Positions 34,927 through 42,914 of a DNA stretch of 64,000 nucleotides are shown here, one piece after another. Each line of letters opens with the position of its first letter. The first letter of the stretch is position 1. Made by a program: the position numbers and the translations under genes. Origin of the DNA: an uncultured Myxococcales bacterium (GTDB taxonomy: Bacteria; Myxococcota; Myxococcia; Myxococcales; Myxococcaceae); contig CALJKW010000064.1 in assembly GCA_937980205.1 (NCBI GenBank), forward strand, positions 124,001 through 188,000, in the 5' to 3' direction. The notes under the pieces are model-generated. The model did not search any database. It was not told the origin of the DNA and saw nothing but the letters and a program-made list of their open reading frames with translations.

Positions 34927-36237
34927 TCAGTACGTCAGGTTGAGCGTCAGCGCGGGCTCGTGGCGGGTGTACTCGACAGCCGTCCGCCCTGAGACGTTCG
35001 TCGCACCGGACGTCGGTTGGCGCCACGACAGCCAGTACGTCAGCGAGGCCGAGAAGAAGCTGACGAACTGATACGAGATCTCGGCCTGCGCCATGATCAG
35101 GTGGTCCCTGCGGTCGACGTCCATCATCGTCACGGGGTCGCGGTAACGGGGGAACTGAATGAAGTCATACGAGCCGAAGCCGCGCAGGGTGAGCCTGCCG
35201 AAGAACGTCGCGCGCGCCTCGAGGTAACCGCGGTCCTGCTCGAAAAGTCCGTAGAGCGGCACCGGATTGAGCGTGCGCATGTAGCCGCCGCGGACGGTGA
35301 AGTCCTGGCCGAGGTACGCAAGCTCCGCCTGCGCGATGACCGTGCCGCGGCGCAGGTTGTTGCCGAAGTCGTAGCCGCCGCCGATGGTCGCCAGCGCAGA
35401 GATGCGCGACGTGATCAAGCCCGACATGCCCACCGAGCCTCGAAGCAGCTGTGCGTTCAGGTTCGTGGTGAAGTCAATGGTGCCGGTCGAGCTCGGCGTC
35501 GTGTTGAAGTACGTGCGCCAGTCGAAGCCGACGTCTGCGATCACGGCCGTCTTCGGCAGGAACTTCCACTTGCCACCGAGCGAGAAGAACAGGTTGTTGT
35601 AGTTCATCCGCGACAGCACCGCGGGATCGCAGCTGATGTCTCCGGCGCGGCAGTCTGTCGCACGCTGTGCCGCGAGCTGCGGAGTGAAGAACTCGACGTC
35701 CCAACGGACCTGCGGAGTGATGACGATGGCCCCGCCGCCGGGCTTGATCGGCGCGGCGACGCGCGCCGAGTTGAACAACGACAGGATACCGACCCCGGCG
35801 GCGACGTTGCCGCTGCGGTTCGACCGAGTGAAGTTGTCGCCGATGTCGAACTCGACCGCGCCCTGCCGGTTGAACGCCGCATCCAAGCCCACGTTCGCCG
35901 AGATGAAGCTCAGCTGGTTCGCGCCAGAGGTGATGAGCCCCGTGTACCAGGTGTAGCCGGCTCCACCATTGAAGTTGAACATGGTGTTGCCGCTGTCGAG
36001 GTTGAAGATGAGGCCCGCGCTCGGCGTGAGAATGAAGTCGCCTCTGACGGTCAGCGGCCCCGTAGCGCCGCCCGAGGGGAACAGGCCCGCCGCGCTGTCG
36101 TACGCCGCGCGAACGCTCAAGAACGGGTGCAGTCGGCCATCGCCGATCTTGATCCCATTCGGCTTCACCACCTGATTCTGGGCGAGCGAAGTCGTGGCGC
36201 TGAGCACCACAGCGAGAATGAGGGTCCGGTTCAGCAT
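34927..36237 (-). CDS. Outer-membrane beta-barrel, candidate Wzp-type export porin
   Basis: 436 residues. The signal peptide MLNRTLILAVVLSATTSLAQ is followed by a long barrel region with many alternating strands and aromatic girdles, ending PALTLNLTY. It is one base away from the OPX gene and read first, so both are co-expressed. The beta-barrel export porin family (about 18 strands) described for myxobacterial short OPX proteins fits size and context. No polysaccharide synthesis genes are nearby. No close family was identified by motif alone. Confidence 0.75.
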   Translation of the reverse strand: MLNRTLILAVVLSATTSLAQNQVVKPNGIKIGDGRLHPFLSVRAAYDSAAGLFPSGGATGPLTVRGDFILTPSAGLIFNLDSGNTMFNFNGGAGYTWYTGLITSGANQLSFISANVGLDAAFNRQGAVEFDIGDNFTRSNRSGNVAAGVGILSLFNSARVAAPIKPGGGAIVITPQVRWDVEFFTPQLAAQRATDCRAGDISCDPAVLSRMNYNNLFFSLGGKWKFLPKTAVIADVGFDWRTYFNTTPSSTGTIDFTTNLNAQLLRGSVGMSGLITSRISALATIGGGYDFGNNLRRGTVIAQAELAYLGQDFTVRGGYMRTLNPVPLYGLFEQDRGYLEARATFFGRLTLRGFGSYDFIQFPRYRDPVTMMDVDRRDHLIMAQAEISYQFVSFFSASLTYWLSWRQPTSGATNVSGRTAVEYTRHEPALTLNLTY

Positions 36238-36322
36238 GGCGCGGTAGGCGCGTGGCGCCTTAGCACACCCCTGACTTTCGGCTGGCTGGATTCATCCCCT
36301 CGCTCACAGTCACACGCTCACA

Positions 36323-36904
36323 TTACATGGTGGTGCTGGCAGGGATCGGCCGGGTCTCGACGTTGATGGGCGTCACGGGCGACGTCGGATCTCCAGACGG
36401 CAGATCCTCCGGCACCTCGACGTCGATCGCGAGATTCTCATCCGTCCGAAACGCGAGCTGCCCGAGGCACTGCTCCGCCTCTGCGCGAAGCTGCGTCACC
36501 TTCGTCACCGCAATGGACACCTTCGTGTACTCGTGCAGCGCGCTCGAGTCTTCCTTCTTCGCGATCGCCTCCTGCATCGCGACGTCGGCGAGCTCCGAGA
36601 TGCGCAGCAGGCCCTTCACCTGCGTCAGCTTCTCGTTCACGCAATTGAGCTTCACGACGTCGCGGCTGTTGCGCGCCTCTTCGAGCTTCCCGAGCACGTC
36701 CTTGAGCGCCTGCCGCATCTTCTGCAGCGCTTCGGCGCTCCGGCGGATCTTCTCGGGGTTCGGCGGGTTCTCCTTGTCGTCTCCACCGGCAGTCGGAGAC
36801 CCCGTGGTAGCGCCGGTTCCGCCCGTAGGAGCCTGGGCCGCCGCTTTGACGGACGCAGCGAGAGAAACCGCCGCGCACACGATGAAAATCGCCCGCTTCA
36901 GCAC
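36323..36904 (-). CDS. Secreted helical protein, unknown
   Basis: 193 residues. The signal peptide MLKRAIFIVCAAVSLAASVK, with cleavage near KAAAQA, is followed by a Gly/Thr linker. A helical region follows (about 55-150: PEKIRRSAEALQKMRQALKD, LNCVNEKLTQVKGLLRISEL) with two cysteines (near 88 and 145), then a Pro-rich end. Myxobacteria carry similar periplasmic helical proteins; no function is known. It could follow the OPX/barrel genes in function, but it starts a separate unit 85 bases upstream of the barrel. Confidence 0.7.
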   Translation of the reverse strand: MLKRAIFIVCAAVSLAASVKAAAQAPTGGTGATTGSPTAGGDDKENPPNPEKIRRSAEALQKMRQALKDVLGKLEEARNSRDVVKLNCVNEKLTQVKGLLRISELADVAMQEAIAKKEDSSALHEYTKVSIAVTKVTQLRAEAEQCLGQLAFRTDENLAIDVEVPEDLPSGDPTSPVTPINVETRPIPASTTM

Positions 36905-37032
36905 CGTTGGACCCCGCCTCGGAAAAGTGCAGCCACTCTAGAGATGACCCGGCCCTTAGTCAACGCAAGCTACCGTTACCACGGGGTTACTGGCCCCGCC
37001 AGCCTGATCGTCCCCGGCCGCAGACGGCCGAT

Positions 37033-37479
37033 TCAAAGTCTCGCCGCGAGCCGGGTGTTCGCGTCGCGCAACCGCGCCGAGAGGATCCGCGCGATGTTGA
37101 TCACCACGAACGTGAACCCGTCCCGGTGCTGCTTGCGGAAGGTGGTCAGGTTCTCGGCCGTCAGGTGCAACAGCTCGACGTCGCCACGCGCGCGCACGGT
37201 GGCCGAGCGGTACTCCTTGTCGATGAGGCTCATCTCTCCGAAGAACTCGCGCTGCCCGAGCACGGCGATCACCTTCTCGGCGCCGGACGCGTCCTTCCGG
37301 ACCACCTCGACCTCGCCGGAAGCGATCACGTAGACGCTGTCGCCGAGCTCTCCCTCCTCGATGATGATCTGCCCCGGGCTGAAGCGCCGTGGCCGCGAGA
37401 GATCGGCGACGTAGTCGAGCTCCTGGTTGGAGAGCATCTCGAACAGAGGCGACCCCGACAGGATGGCGAGTTTTTCCAT
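37033..37479 (-). CDS. Cyclic-nucleotide-binding domain protein without DNA-binding part
   Basis: 148 residues, a single CNB (Crp-like) domain with IIEEGELGDSVYVIASGEVE (about 39-58) and the cAMP/cGMP loop EFFGEMSLIDKEYRSATVRA (about 78-97). No helix-turn-helix follows, so it is a sensor or adaptor, not a Crp regulator. The start overlaps the preceding gene stop by one base. It is at the end of the Glt-like operon, so it may tie that system to cyclic-nucleotide signals. Confidence 0.85.
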   Translation of the reverse strand: MEKLAILSGSPLFEMLSNQELDYVADLSRPRRFSPGQIIIEEGELGDSVYVIASGEVEVVRKDASGAEKVIAVLGQREFFGEMSLIDKEYRSATVRARGDVELLHLTAENLTTFRKQHRDGFTFVVINIARILSARLRDANTRLAARL

Positions 37480-38429
37480 CAGCTTGCCCGCACCTCTCCC
37501 TTGCGACCTTTGAGGAAGTAGTCCTCGAACCGCCGATCACCCTCTTCGAGCGAAGGCGCCGCCGCGCGCGCGGGCTCGAGGAACGCGACGCCGCGCTGGC
37601 GGTCGACCTGGTACACGCCGAGCGGCTTCACCTCGACGTTGTAGCCCTCGCGATCCTCGACGAGCGCGATGCAGTACGCGAGCCGGTGATCGTCCTTCTG
37701 CCGGAAGTAGAGGAAGTCGGTGCCGGTCGCGCAGCCGAACTTCTCGCGCGCCTGCGAGAGCAGCGCCGACACCTTCGCCTTCGCGCCCTCGACCTGGCTC
37801 GCGCACGCCTCGGTCTCGGCCTTCAGCTCCTTCGCGCGCTTCTTCCGTTCTTCGGCGAGCGCGAAGAGCCCCTCGGCTTCCTTGCGGACCTTCTTGCCCA
37901 GCGCGCGCTCCTCGGCGACCAGCAGGCTCACCTCGGCCGACCGCGCCCACAGCCGCTCGACCTCGTCCCACAGCCGCAGCTTGCGCGCGTTCTCGCGCTC
38001 GTACTCCTCGTGCGCCGCGGTGAAGGCGCGCTCGGCAGCCTTCAGCTCGGTGTCGGGCGCCTTCTTGTCGCGCGCCTCGTCGCGCTTCTTCTCGGCGGCG
38101 CCGAGCCGGTACCAGGCCTCGGAAGAGCGGAAGCGCTGCTCCTCGAACTCGCCGACGCCCTTGAAGCTCTTGTTCTCGAGATCAGTGGCCTCGAACAGCA
38201 TGTTGGCGGCCGTGTCCTCGTGCTCGCCGGCCCGGTACAGCGTGTCGATGGCGTTCTTCTGGGTGAGCTCGGCGCGGAACTCCATCAGCGTGGTCTGCGC
38301 GAGCAGCTCTTCGTAGCGCGCACCCGCGTCGCGGAGCGCGGCGCGGGCTGACGTCAGCTGCCCCCACCACTCCGTGAACTCGGGCGTCCCCAGCAGGGAG
38401 CGAACGTCGGCCAACCGGCGTTGCTTCAC
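37479..38429 (-). CDS. Coiled-coil protein in Glt-like operon
   Basis: 316 residues, mostly long charged helices (about 75-235, EAWYRLGAAEKKRDEARDKK, EVERLWARSAEVSLLVAEER) with a short globular end containing GCATGTDFLYFRQKDDHRLA. No signal peptide or membrane helix, so predicted cytoplasmic. No family recognised. It lies between the TonB-like and CNB genes, without gaps to speak of, so it is probably part of the same machine or its regulation. Confidence 0.72.
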   Translation of the reverse strand: MKQRRLADVRSLLGTPEFTEWWGQLTSARAALRDAGARYEELLAQTTLMEFRAELTQKNAIDTLYRAGEHEDTAANMLFEATDLENKSFKGVGEFEEQRFRSSEAWYRLGAAEKKRDEARDKKAPDTELKAAERAFTAAHEEYERENARKLRLWDEVERLWARSAEVSLLVAEERALGKKVRKEAEGLFALAEERKKRAKELKAETEACASQVEGAKAKVSALLSQAREKFGCATGTDFLYFRQKDDHRLAYCIALVEDREGYNVEVKPLGVYQVDRQRGVAFLEPARAAAPSLEEGDRRFEDYFLKGRKGEVRAS

Positions 38430-38443
38430 GCCGTAAAACTACC

Positions 38444-39274
38444 TCACCCCGCGGGAGAGAACAGCACAGGAAATTGCAGCGGCACCTCGTCGTCCGGCCT
38501 GGTGGGGAAGATCCACCGGCGCACCAGGGCCTCGATGCACTCCGTCACGGCGCGGCTGCCGAGCGAGCCGGGGTCGACCTCGACCGCGCGCGCCCGGCCG
38601 TCCGTCGCGACCGTGAGCTGCACCGTGATGCGACCCTTGAGCGAGCGATTGCGCTTGAGCTCGCTCTCGTAACAGGCCGCGAGCGCCGGCCGCCGCGAGT
38701 TGATGTAGCGGAGGAAGACCTCGGGGTCCGTCGGCGGCGGGTCGTCGATGATGATCGGATCCACGACCGGCCTCACCACCGCGTCGGTGTGCTCGCCGAT
38801 GCCGACGTGCTGCACGTTCGTGGTGATGGGCGCGATCGCCTGCACGGCGCCCGGGCCCGTTTCGCGGCGCACGGCGAGGGTGGTGGTGTCCACGTGACCG
38901 GCCTTCGCTCCGTCGAGCGCGGAGCGGGCATCTTCTCGTGACGTCAGCTCCGCGACGGCCGAGCCGAGCAGCGCGCCCAGCGCCGGAGGCTTCGAGCCAC
39001 CGTTGTTCCCCGGCGGGCCACCGGACTTCTTGGGCGGCGCCGGCGGCGGGAAGCTCTTCGGAATCGGCAGCAGCGGCGGAAGCGTCACGCGCTCGCGTGG
39101 GCGCTCGACGTACGGCTCCTCGACGACGGCGACGTGCGGCTGGCGCGCGACCCAGGCCGCGGCGATCGCGTGCACGAGCATCGACGCGAGCAAAACGGCG
39201 AAGAAGCGCCGGTCGAGCTGCGAGATGGGTGAAGTGTCGACCGTGAGCGTGGCGTCCATGAATGGACTGACCAC
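38444..39274 (-). CDS. TonB-type energy-transducer protein with AgmX/PglI C-terminus
   Basis: 276 residues. One membrane helix (about 25-42, FFAVLLASMLVHAIAAAWVA) is followed by a Pro-rich periplasmic linker (about 60-95) and the C-terminal module YINSRRPALAACYESELKRN to RRWIFPTRPDDEVPLQFPV (about 190-272). This module is the TonB-like AgmX/PglI domain, including the conserved C-Y-E-x-x-L. Such proteins couple inner-membrane force to the periplasm or outer membrane. A separate start and a GATC-rich hairpin divide it from the similar, larger gene upstream. Confidence 0.8.
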   Translation of the reverse strand: MVSPFMDATLTVDTSPISQLDRRFFAVLLASMLVHAIAAAWVARQPHVAVVEEPYVERPRERVTLPPLLPIPKSFPPPAPPKKSGGPPGNNGGSKPPALGALLGSAVAELTSREDARSALDGAKAGHVDTTTLAVRRETGPGAVQAIAPITTNVQHVGIGEHTDAVVRPVVDPIIIDDPPPTDPEVFLRYINSRRPALAACYESELKRNRSLKGRITVQLTVATDGRARAVEVDPGSLGSRAVTECIEALVRRWIFPTRPDDEVPLQFPVLFSPAG

Positions 39275-39302
39275 GCGCCGCGCCGGAAGTTCCGTGAACT
39301 GC

Positions 39303-39363
39303 CGGGATCGGGATCGCGATCGGGGGCGCGATCGGTTCGATCCCGATCGCGATCCCGATCCCG
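39303..39363. repeat. GATC-hexamer inverted repeat, 22-bp stem
   Basis: The 22 bases at 39303-39324 are the exact reverse complement of 39342-39363, around a 17-base loop. The sequence is built from GGGATC and GCGATC hexamers, and more hexamers continue to 39368. It lies in the 99 bases between two TonB-like genes. A second, shorter cluster of the same hexamers is in the coding start at 60641-60673. It may be an interspersed repeat family. Confidence 0.75.
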
Positions 39364-39373
39364 ATCCCGGTTT

Positions 39374-40699
39374 TCAGGTCGCCGGCGAGAAGACGAACGG
39401 AAACGCGACCGGCACGTCACTGTCCGGCTTGAAGGGGAACACCCACGTGCGAATGATGCTCTTGATGCACGCGCCGACGGCGTCGTTGCCGAGCGAGTTC
39501 TCCTCGATCTCGATCTCGGTCGCCCTGCCGCTCGTCGAGATGGAGAAGCGCACGACGACCTTGCCCTTCATCGACGGGTTGCGCTTCAGCTCCTTCTCGT
39601 AGCACGCGACGATCGCGGCCTTGCGGGCCTTCACGTAGCGGTTGAGCGCCTCGCGATCGACGTCGCTCGAGTCGACCTCGGGGGCCGCGTCGGCGACGCG
39701 ACCGCGGATCGCGGCGTCGCCCTTGGCGCCGAGGTTGACGTTGCCGCCGCCGCTGGTGCCGAGATCTCCGATGCCGGCCGCGGTGCCGGTGCCGCCGCCC
39801 TTGGGGCCGCCGCCGATGTTGTCGGCGGTGGCGACTCCGACGCCGCCGGCGCCGTTGAGCGCGTTGGCGATGTCTGCGCCGCCCGTCGAGTTGCCGAGCA
39901 CGTCGTCGAACGCCGAGCCCTTCGCGCCGCTGGACCCGAGGATCTTCAACAGGCCCTTCGAAGCGACGGCCTTCTGCATCGCGGCCTTCTTCGCGGCCTC
40001 GTCCATCGGCTTCTTGTCCGCCTTCTTCTCGTCGGACTTCTTGTCCTCGGACTTCTTGTCGTCCTTGGCGGCGACCTCTTCCTTGGGGAGCTCCTTCGGC
40101 TTCTCGGGCTTCACCGGCATCATCACCTTGGCGAAGCGGTCGGGCAGCTCGTCGAGTGACAGCTCGCGCTCTTCGGGCATCGGCTGGCACGCGATGAACG
40201 ACGCGCCGGAGAAGTGCACGAACAGCGAGACGCCGAGGATGAGGAAGAAGAACTGATCGACGCCGGCGAGCGCTCCGCCCTTGATGGTGGGCGGCAGCTC
40301 GGGCCGCGGAGGCTCGGGCGGAGGCGTCACGAACTGGAACAGCAGCGAGACCTCGCCGACCGCGACGCGGCCCTTCATGCTGTCGTTGAGCGGCAGCACC
40401 CAGACGTTACCGCGCTTCTTCGCCAGGTTCTGCTCACGCAGCGCCGCGAACGAGAGATCGGAGTCGCCGACCTTCACCTTGCCGTCCATCTGGTCGGTGA
40501 AGACGAGCGAGTACGTGCCGTTCAAGAACTCGAACAGCGTGAACGCCGCAGGGAGGTTCGACACCGGGACGACGAAGGTGTTCTTCGAGTCCTGGCCGAC
40601 GGTGACGTTGCCGCGCTTCTTGAGCGTGCGGTCTTCGGTGATCTTGGCACCCTGGATCAGGGCGACGCGCAGGATCTTGGGGGAGGCAACGTGGGCCAT
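39374..40699 (-). CDS. FHA-like / TonB-like transducer protein (GltG/PglI-like)
   Basis: 441 residues. Residues about 10-125 form an FHA-like or beta-sandwich region (ITEDRTLKKRGNVTVGQDSK, GKVKVGDSDLSFAALREQNL). A membrane helix (about 150-171, QFFFLILGVSLFVHFSGASF) and a Lys/Asp/Glu linker (about 200-240) lead to a Gly-rich stretch. The AgmX/PglI C-terminal domain ends it (YVKARKAAIVACYEKELKRN to TWVFPFKPDSDVPVAFPFV). The layout matches the PglI/GltG type of Myxococcus gliding machinery. It probably transmits force across the periplasm. Confidence 0.82.
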   Translation of the reverse strand: MAHVASPKILRVALIQGAKITEDRTLKKRGNVTVGQDSKNTFVVPVSNLPAAFTLFEFLNGTYSLVFTDQMDGKVKVGDSDLSFAALREQNLAKKRGNVWVLPLNDSMKGRVAVGEVSLLFQFVTPPPEPPRPELPPTIKGGALAGVDQFFFLILGVSLFVHFSGASFIACQPMPEERELSLDELPDRFAKVMMPVKPEKPKELPKEEVAAKDDKKSEDKKSDEKKADKKPMDEAAKKAAMQKAVASKGLLKILGSSGAKGSAFDDVLGNSTGGADIANALNGAGGVGVATADNIGGGPKGGGTGTAAGIGDLGTSGGGNVNLGAKGDAAIRGRVADAAPEVDSSDVDREALNRYVKARKAAIVACYEKELKRNPSMKGKVVVRFSISTSGRATEIEIEENSLGNDAVGACIKSIIRTWVFPFKPDSDVPVAFPFVFSPAT

Positions 40700-40788
40700 G
40701 GGTGTCGACTTAGACCTCAGATGGGTATTTCAGGTTCCAGCCAGCGAAAGCCTGCAGAACTTAAGGTGAAGCTCCCGGCGACGCCAGA

Positions 40789-41016
40789 TCAGAACGCGTC
40801 TTTCTCGACGCTCTTCTCCACCTTCGGAATGAACGACTCCGCGCGGTTCAGCTCGTCGAAGTTCAGCTGGCTGCGCTGCAGGATGTAGAACGCCTGCGGC
40901 TTCTGAATGCGTCCCTCGACGGTGAGCGCATCGAGCCGGATGACCTTCTTCTTCTTCGCCTGGGCGAAGGAGGGCAGGGCGGCGACGATCATCAGGGCGA
41001 AGAAGAGCCTTCTCAC
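40789..41016 (-). CDS. Small secreted protein (GltF-like position)
   Basis: 75 residues from a GTG overlapping the TPR gene stop (GTGA). The signal peptide MRRLFFALMIVAALPSFAQA is followed by a short basic KKKK and an acidic helical tail (NFDELNRAESFIPKVEKSVE). It sits between the TPR gene and the FHA/TonB gene, where a small periplasmic protein is encoded in the Myxococcus glt operon. Assignment to GltF rests on position and size only. Confidence 0.65.
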   Translation of the reverse strand: MRRLFFALMIVAALPSFAQAKKKKVIRLDALTVEGRIQKPQAFYILQRSQLNFDELNRAESFIPKVEKSVEKDAF

Positions 41017-42914
41017 TTGTCGTCCTCCCCGAGCTTGGCGGGCTTCTGCGGGGCCGGGTCGTCTTCCTTGTCCGACAGCTTCGCGCCCACCGACGGCTTG
41101 CGCTTGGCGGCCTCGGCCTCTTCCTTCGCGCGCTGCTTCGCCTCGGCTTCGGCGCGCTTCTTGGCTTCCGCCTCGGCGGCCTGCTGCGCCTTCGCCTCTT
41201 CGGCGAGGCGCTTCTTCTCGGCGGCCTCGGCTTCCTTCTTCGCCTTCGCGTCGGCTGCGGCCTGCTTCTTCGCGTCGGCCTCGGCCTGCTTCTTGGCCTT
41301 CGCCTCTTCCAGCGCGGCCTTCTTCGCGTCGGCCTCGGCCTGCTTCTTGGCCCTGGCTTCTTCCTCGCGGCGCTTCTTCTCGTCGAGCTCGGCCTGCTTC
41401 TTCAGCTCGGCGGCCTTCATGCTGGCCTTGCGCTCTTCTTCCTTCGCCTCTTCTTCGGCCTTCTTCTTCGCTTCGGCCTCGGCCTTCGCCTTGGCGGCGG
41501 CCTCTTCCTCGGCCTTCTTCTTCGCCTCTTCCTCGGCGCGCTTCTTGTCCTCGATTTCCTTCTGTGCCTTGCGGAGCTGATCTTTCTTCTCGCGCTCCTT
41601 GCGGCGCTCTTCCTTCTCGATGCCCTTGTTCGCGTCCTTGATGTACTGCTCGACGCGCTCGTCCTTCCCGCCCTTCGCCTGGTACTGCTTGAAGTAGTCG
41701 ATCGACTTCTTGAAGCGCTCCGTCGTCTCGATGCCGGGGACGTCCGAGTCGAGGTGCAGCACCGCGAGGTTGTAATAGGTGTCGGTGATGTCGGGCCGCA
41801 GCTGAATGACCTTCGTGTACTCGGCCAGCGCCTTCGCGACGTCCTGCTTGCCGCGGTAGGCGTTCCCCAAGTTCATGTGCGCCGCGACGAGATCGGGCGC
41901 GGCCGCGACGGCGGCCTCGAGCTCGCGGACGGCTCCGTCGAAGTCCTGCGTCTCGTTCAGCATGCTGCCGAAGTTGTTCCGCGCCTCCGCAAAGTCCGGC
42001 TTCAGGCTCGCGGCGGTCTTGAACGACTCGATGGCCTGAGGTTTCTGCTTGAGCGCGAGGTACACGAGGCCGAGCGCGTTGTGCGTGTTCGCGTCGTTCT
42101 TGTTCACCTCGCGCGCGTTCTCGAGCACCATCTTCGCGAGCTCGTTCTTGCCTTCCTTGAAGTACACCTGCGCGAGCAGCTGCATGGCGCGGACGTTTCG
42201 CTCGTCGGCCTTGAGCACCTTCTTGGCTTCGTTCGCGGCGGTGTCGAGCTTGCCCTGCTGCATCAGCGTGTAGACGAGCGCGGTGCGCAGCCCGAGCGCG
42301 GCGGGGTTCTGCGAGATCGTGATGCGCAGCTCCGCCTCGATGGCGCTGCACTTCTTCTGGCGGCACATCAGGTGCGCGAGCGCGTCCCACGCTGCGTCCT
42401 GGCCGGGCTCCACCTCGGCGGCCTTGCGGTAGTACTTCTCCGCGCCGGAGAGATCGCCGCGGCGCTCGGCGAGCATGCCGAGGTTGGTGAGCGCGTACGC
42501 CGCCTTCGGGTCGCGATCGTACGCGGCCTGGAACTCGCGCTCGGCGGCGGCGGTGTCGCCGCGCGCGACCGCGTCGACGCCCCGGCGGAACGCGGCCTGC
42601 GTGCCCTCGTCGAAGACGTGCTTCGGCGGCGGAGGCGGCTCTTCCTGCTCCTGAATCTTCGCCGCGCTGCCGCCCTGCGCCGGAGTCGCCGCCCCCTGAT
42701 CTGCCGGAGCCGGCTGCCCACCCGCGTTCGCCGCGGGCTGCTGACCGCCGGCCTGCTCGAGCTTGTCGGACGGGCGCGGCTTCGGCTGGTACGGGACCTC
42801 GGGGGTCTCGCCTTCGGCCGACGTGACCTTGTCGTCGGGCTTGGTGTTCGACTTGGTGGTCTCGCAGTCACACAGACCGAAGACGACCGTGCAGAAGACG
42901 ACCAGCAGTCTCAC
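41013..42914 (-). CDS. TPR protein with long charged helix (AglT/GltE-like)
   Basis: 633 residues. N-terminal lipoprotein-like signal (MRLLVVFCTVVFGLCDC), a Pro/Gln linker, then about eight TPR motifs (roughly 105-405: LGMLAERRGDLSGAEKYYRK, MLNETQDFDGAVRELEAAVA). It ends in an almost uninterrupted Lys/Glu/Ala helix (about 415-605: repeated AEEEAKKKAEEEAAAK). This tail is predicted to be a single extended alpha helix. Its start overlaps the stop of the large TPR gene (ATGA). Similar to AglT/GltE of the gliding machinery; the long tail is unusual. Confidence 0.8.
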   Translation of the reverse strand: MRLLVVFCTVVFGLCDCETTKSNTKPDDKVTSAEGETPEVPYQPKPRPSDKLEQAGGQQPAANAGGQPAPADQGAATPAQGGSAAKIQEQEEPPPPPKHVFDEGTQAAFRRGVDAVARGDTAAAEREFQAAYDRDPKAAYALTNLGMLAERRGDLSGAEKYYRKAAEVEPGQDAAWDALAHLMCRQKKCSAIEAELRITISQNPAALGLRTALVYTLMQQGKLDTAANEAKKVLKADERNVRAMQLLAQVYFKEGKNELAKMVLENAREVNKNDANTHNALGLVYLALKQKPQAIESFKTAASLKPDFAEARNNFGSMLNETQDFDGAVRELEAAVAAAPDLVAAHMNLGNAYRGKQDVAKALAEYTKVIQLRPDITDTYYNLAVLHLDSDVPGIETTERFKKSIDYFKQYQAKGGKDERVEQYIKDANKGIEKEERRKEREKKDQLRKAQKEIEDKKRAEEEAKKKAEEEAAAKAKAEAEAKKKAEEEAKEEERKASMKAAELKKQAELDEKKRREEEARAKKQAEADAKKAALEEAKAKKQAEADAKKQAAADAKAKKEAEAAEKKRLAEEAKAQQAAEAEAKKRAEAEAKQRAKEEAEAAKRKPSVGAKLSDKEDDPAPQKPAKLGEDDK

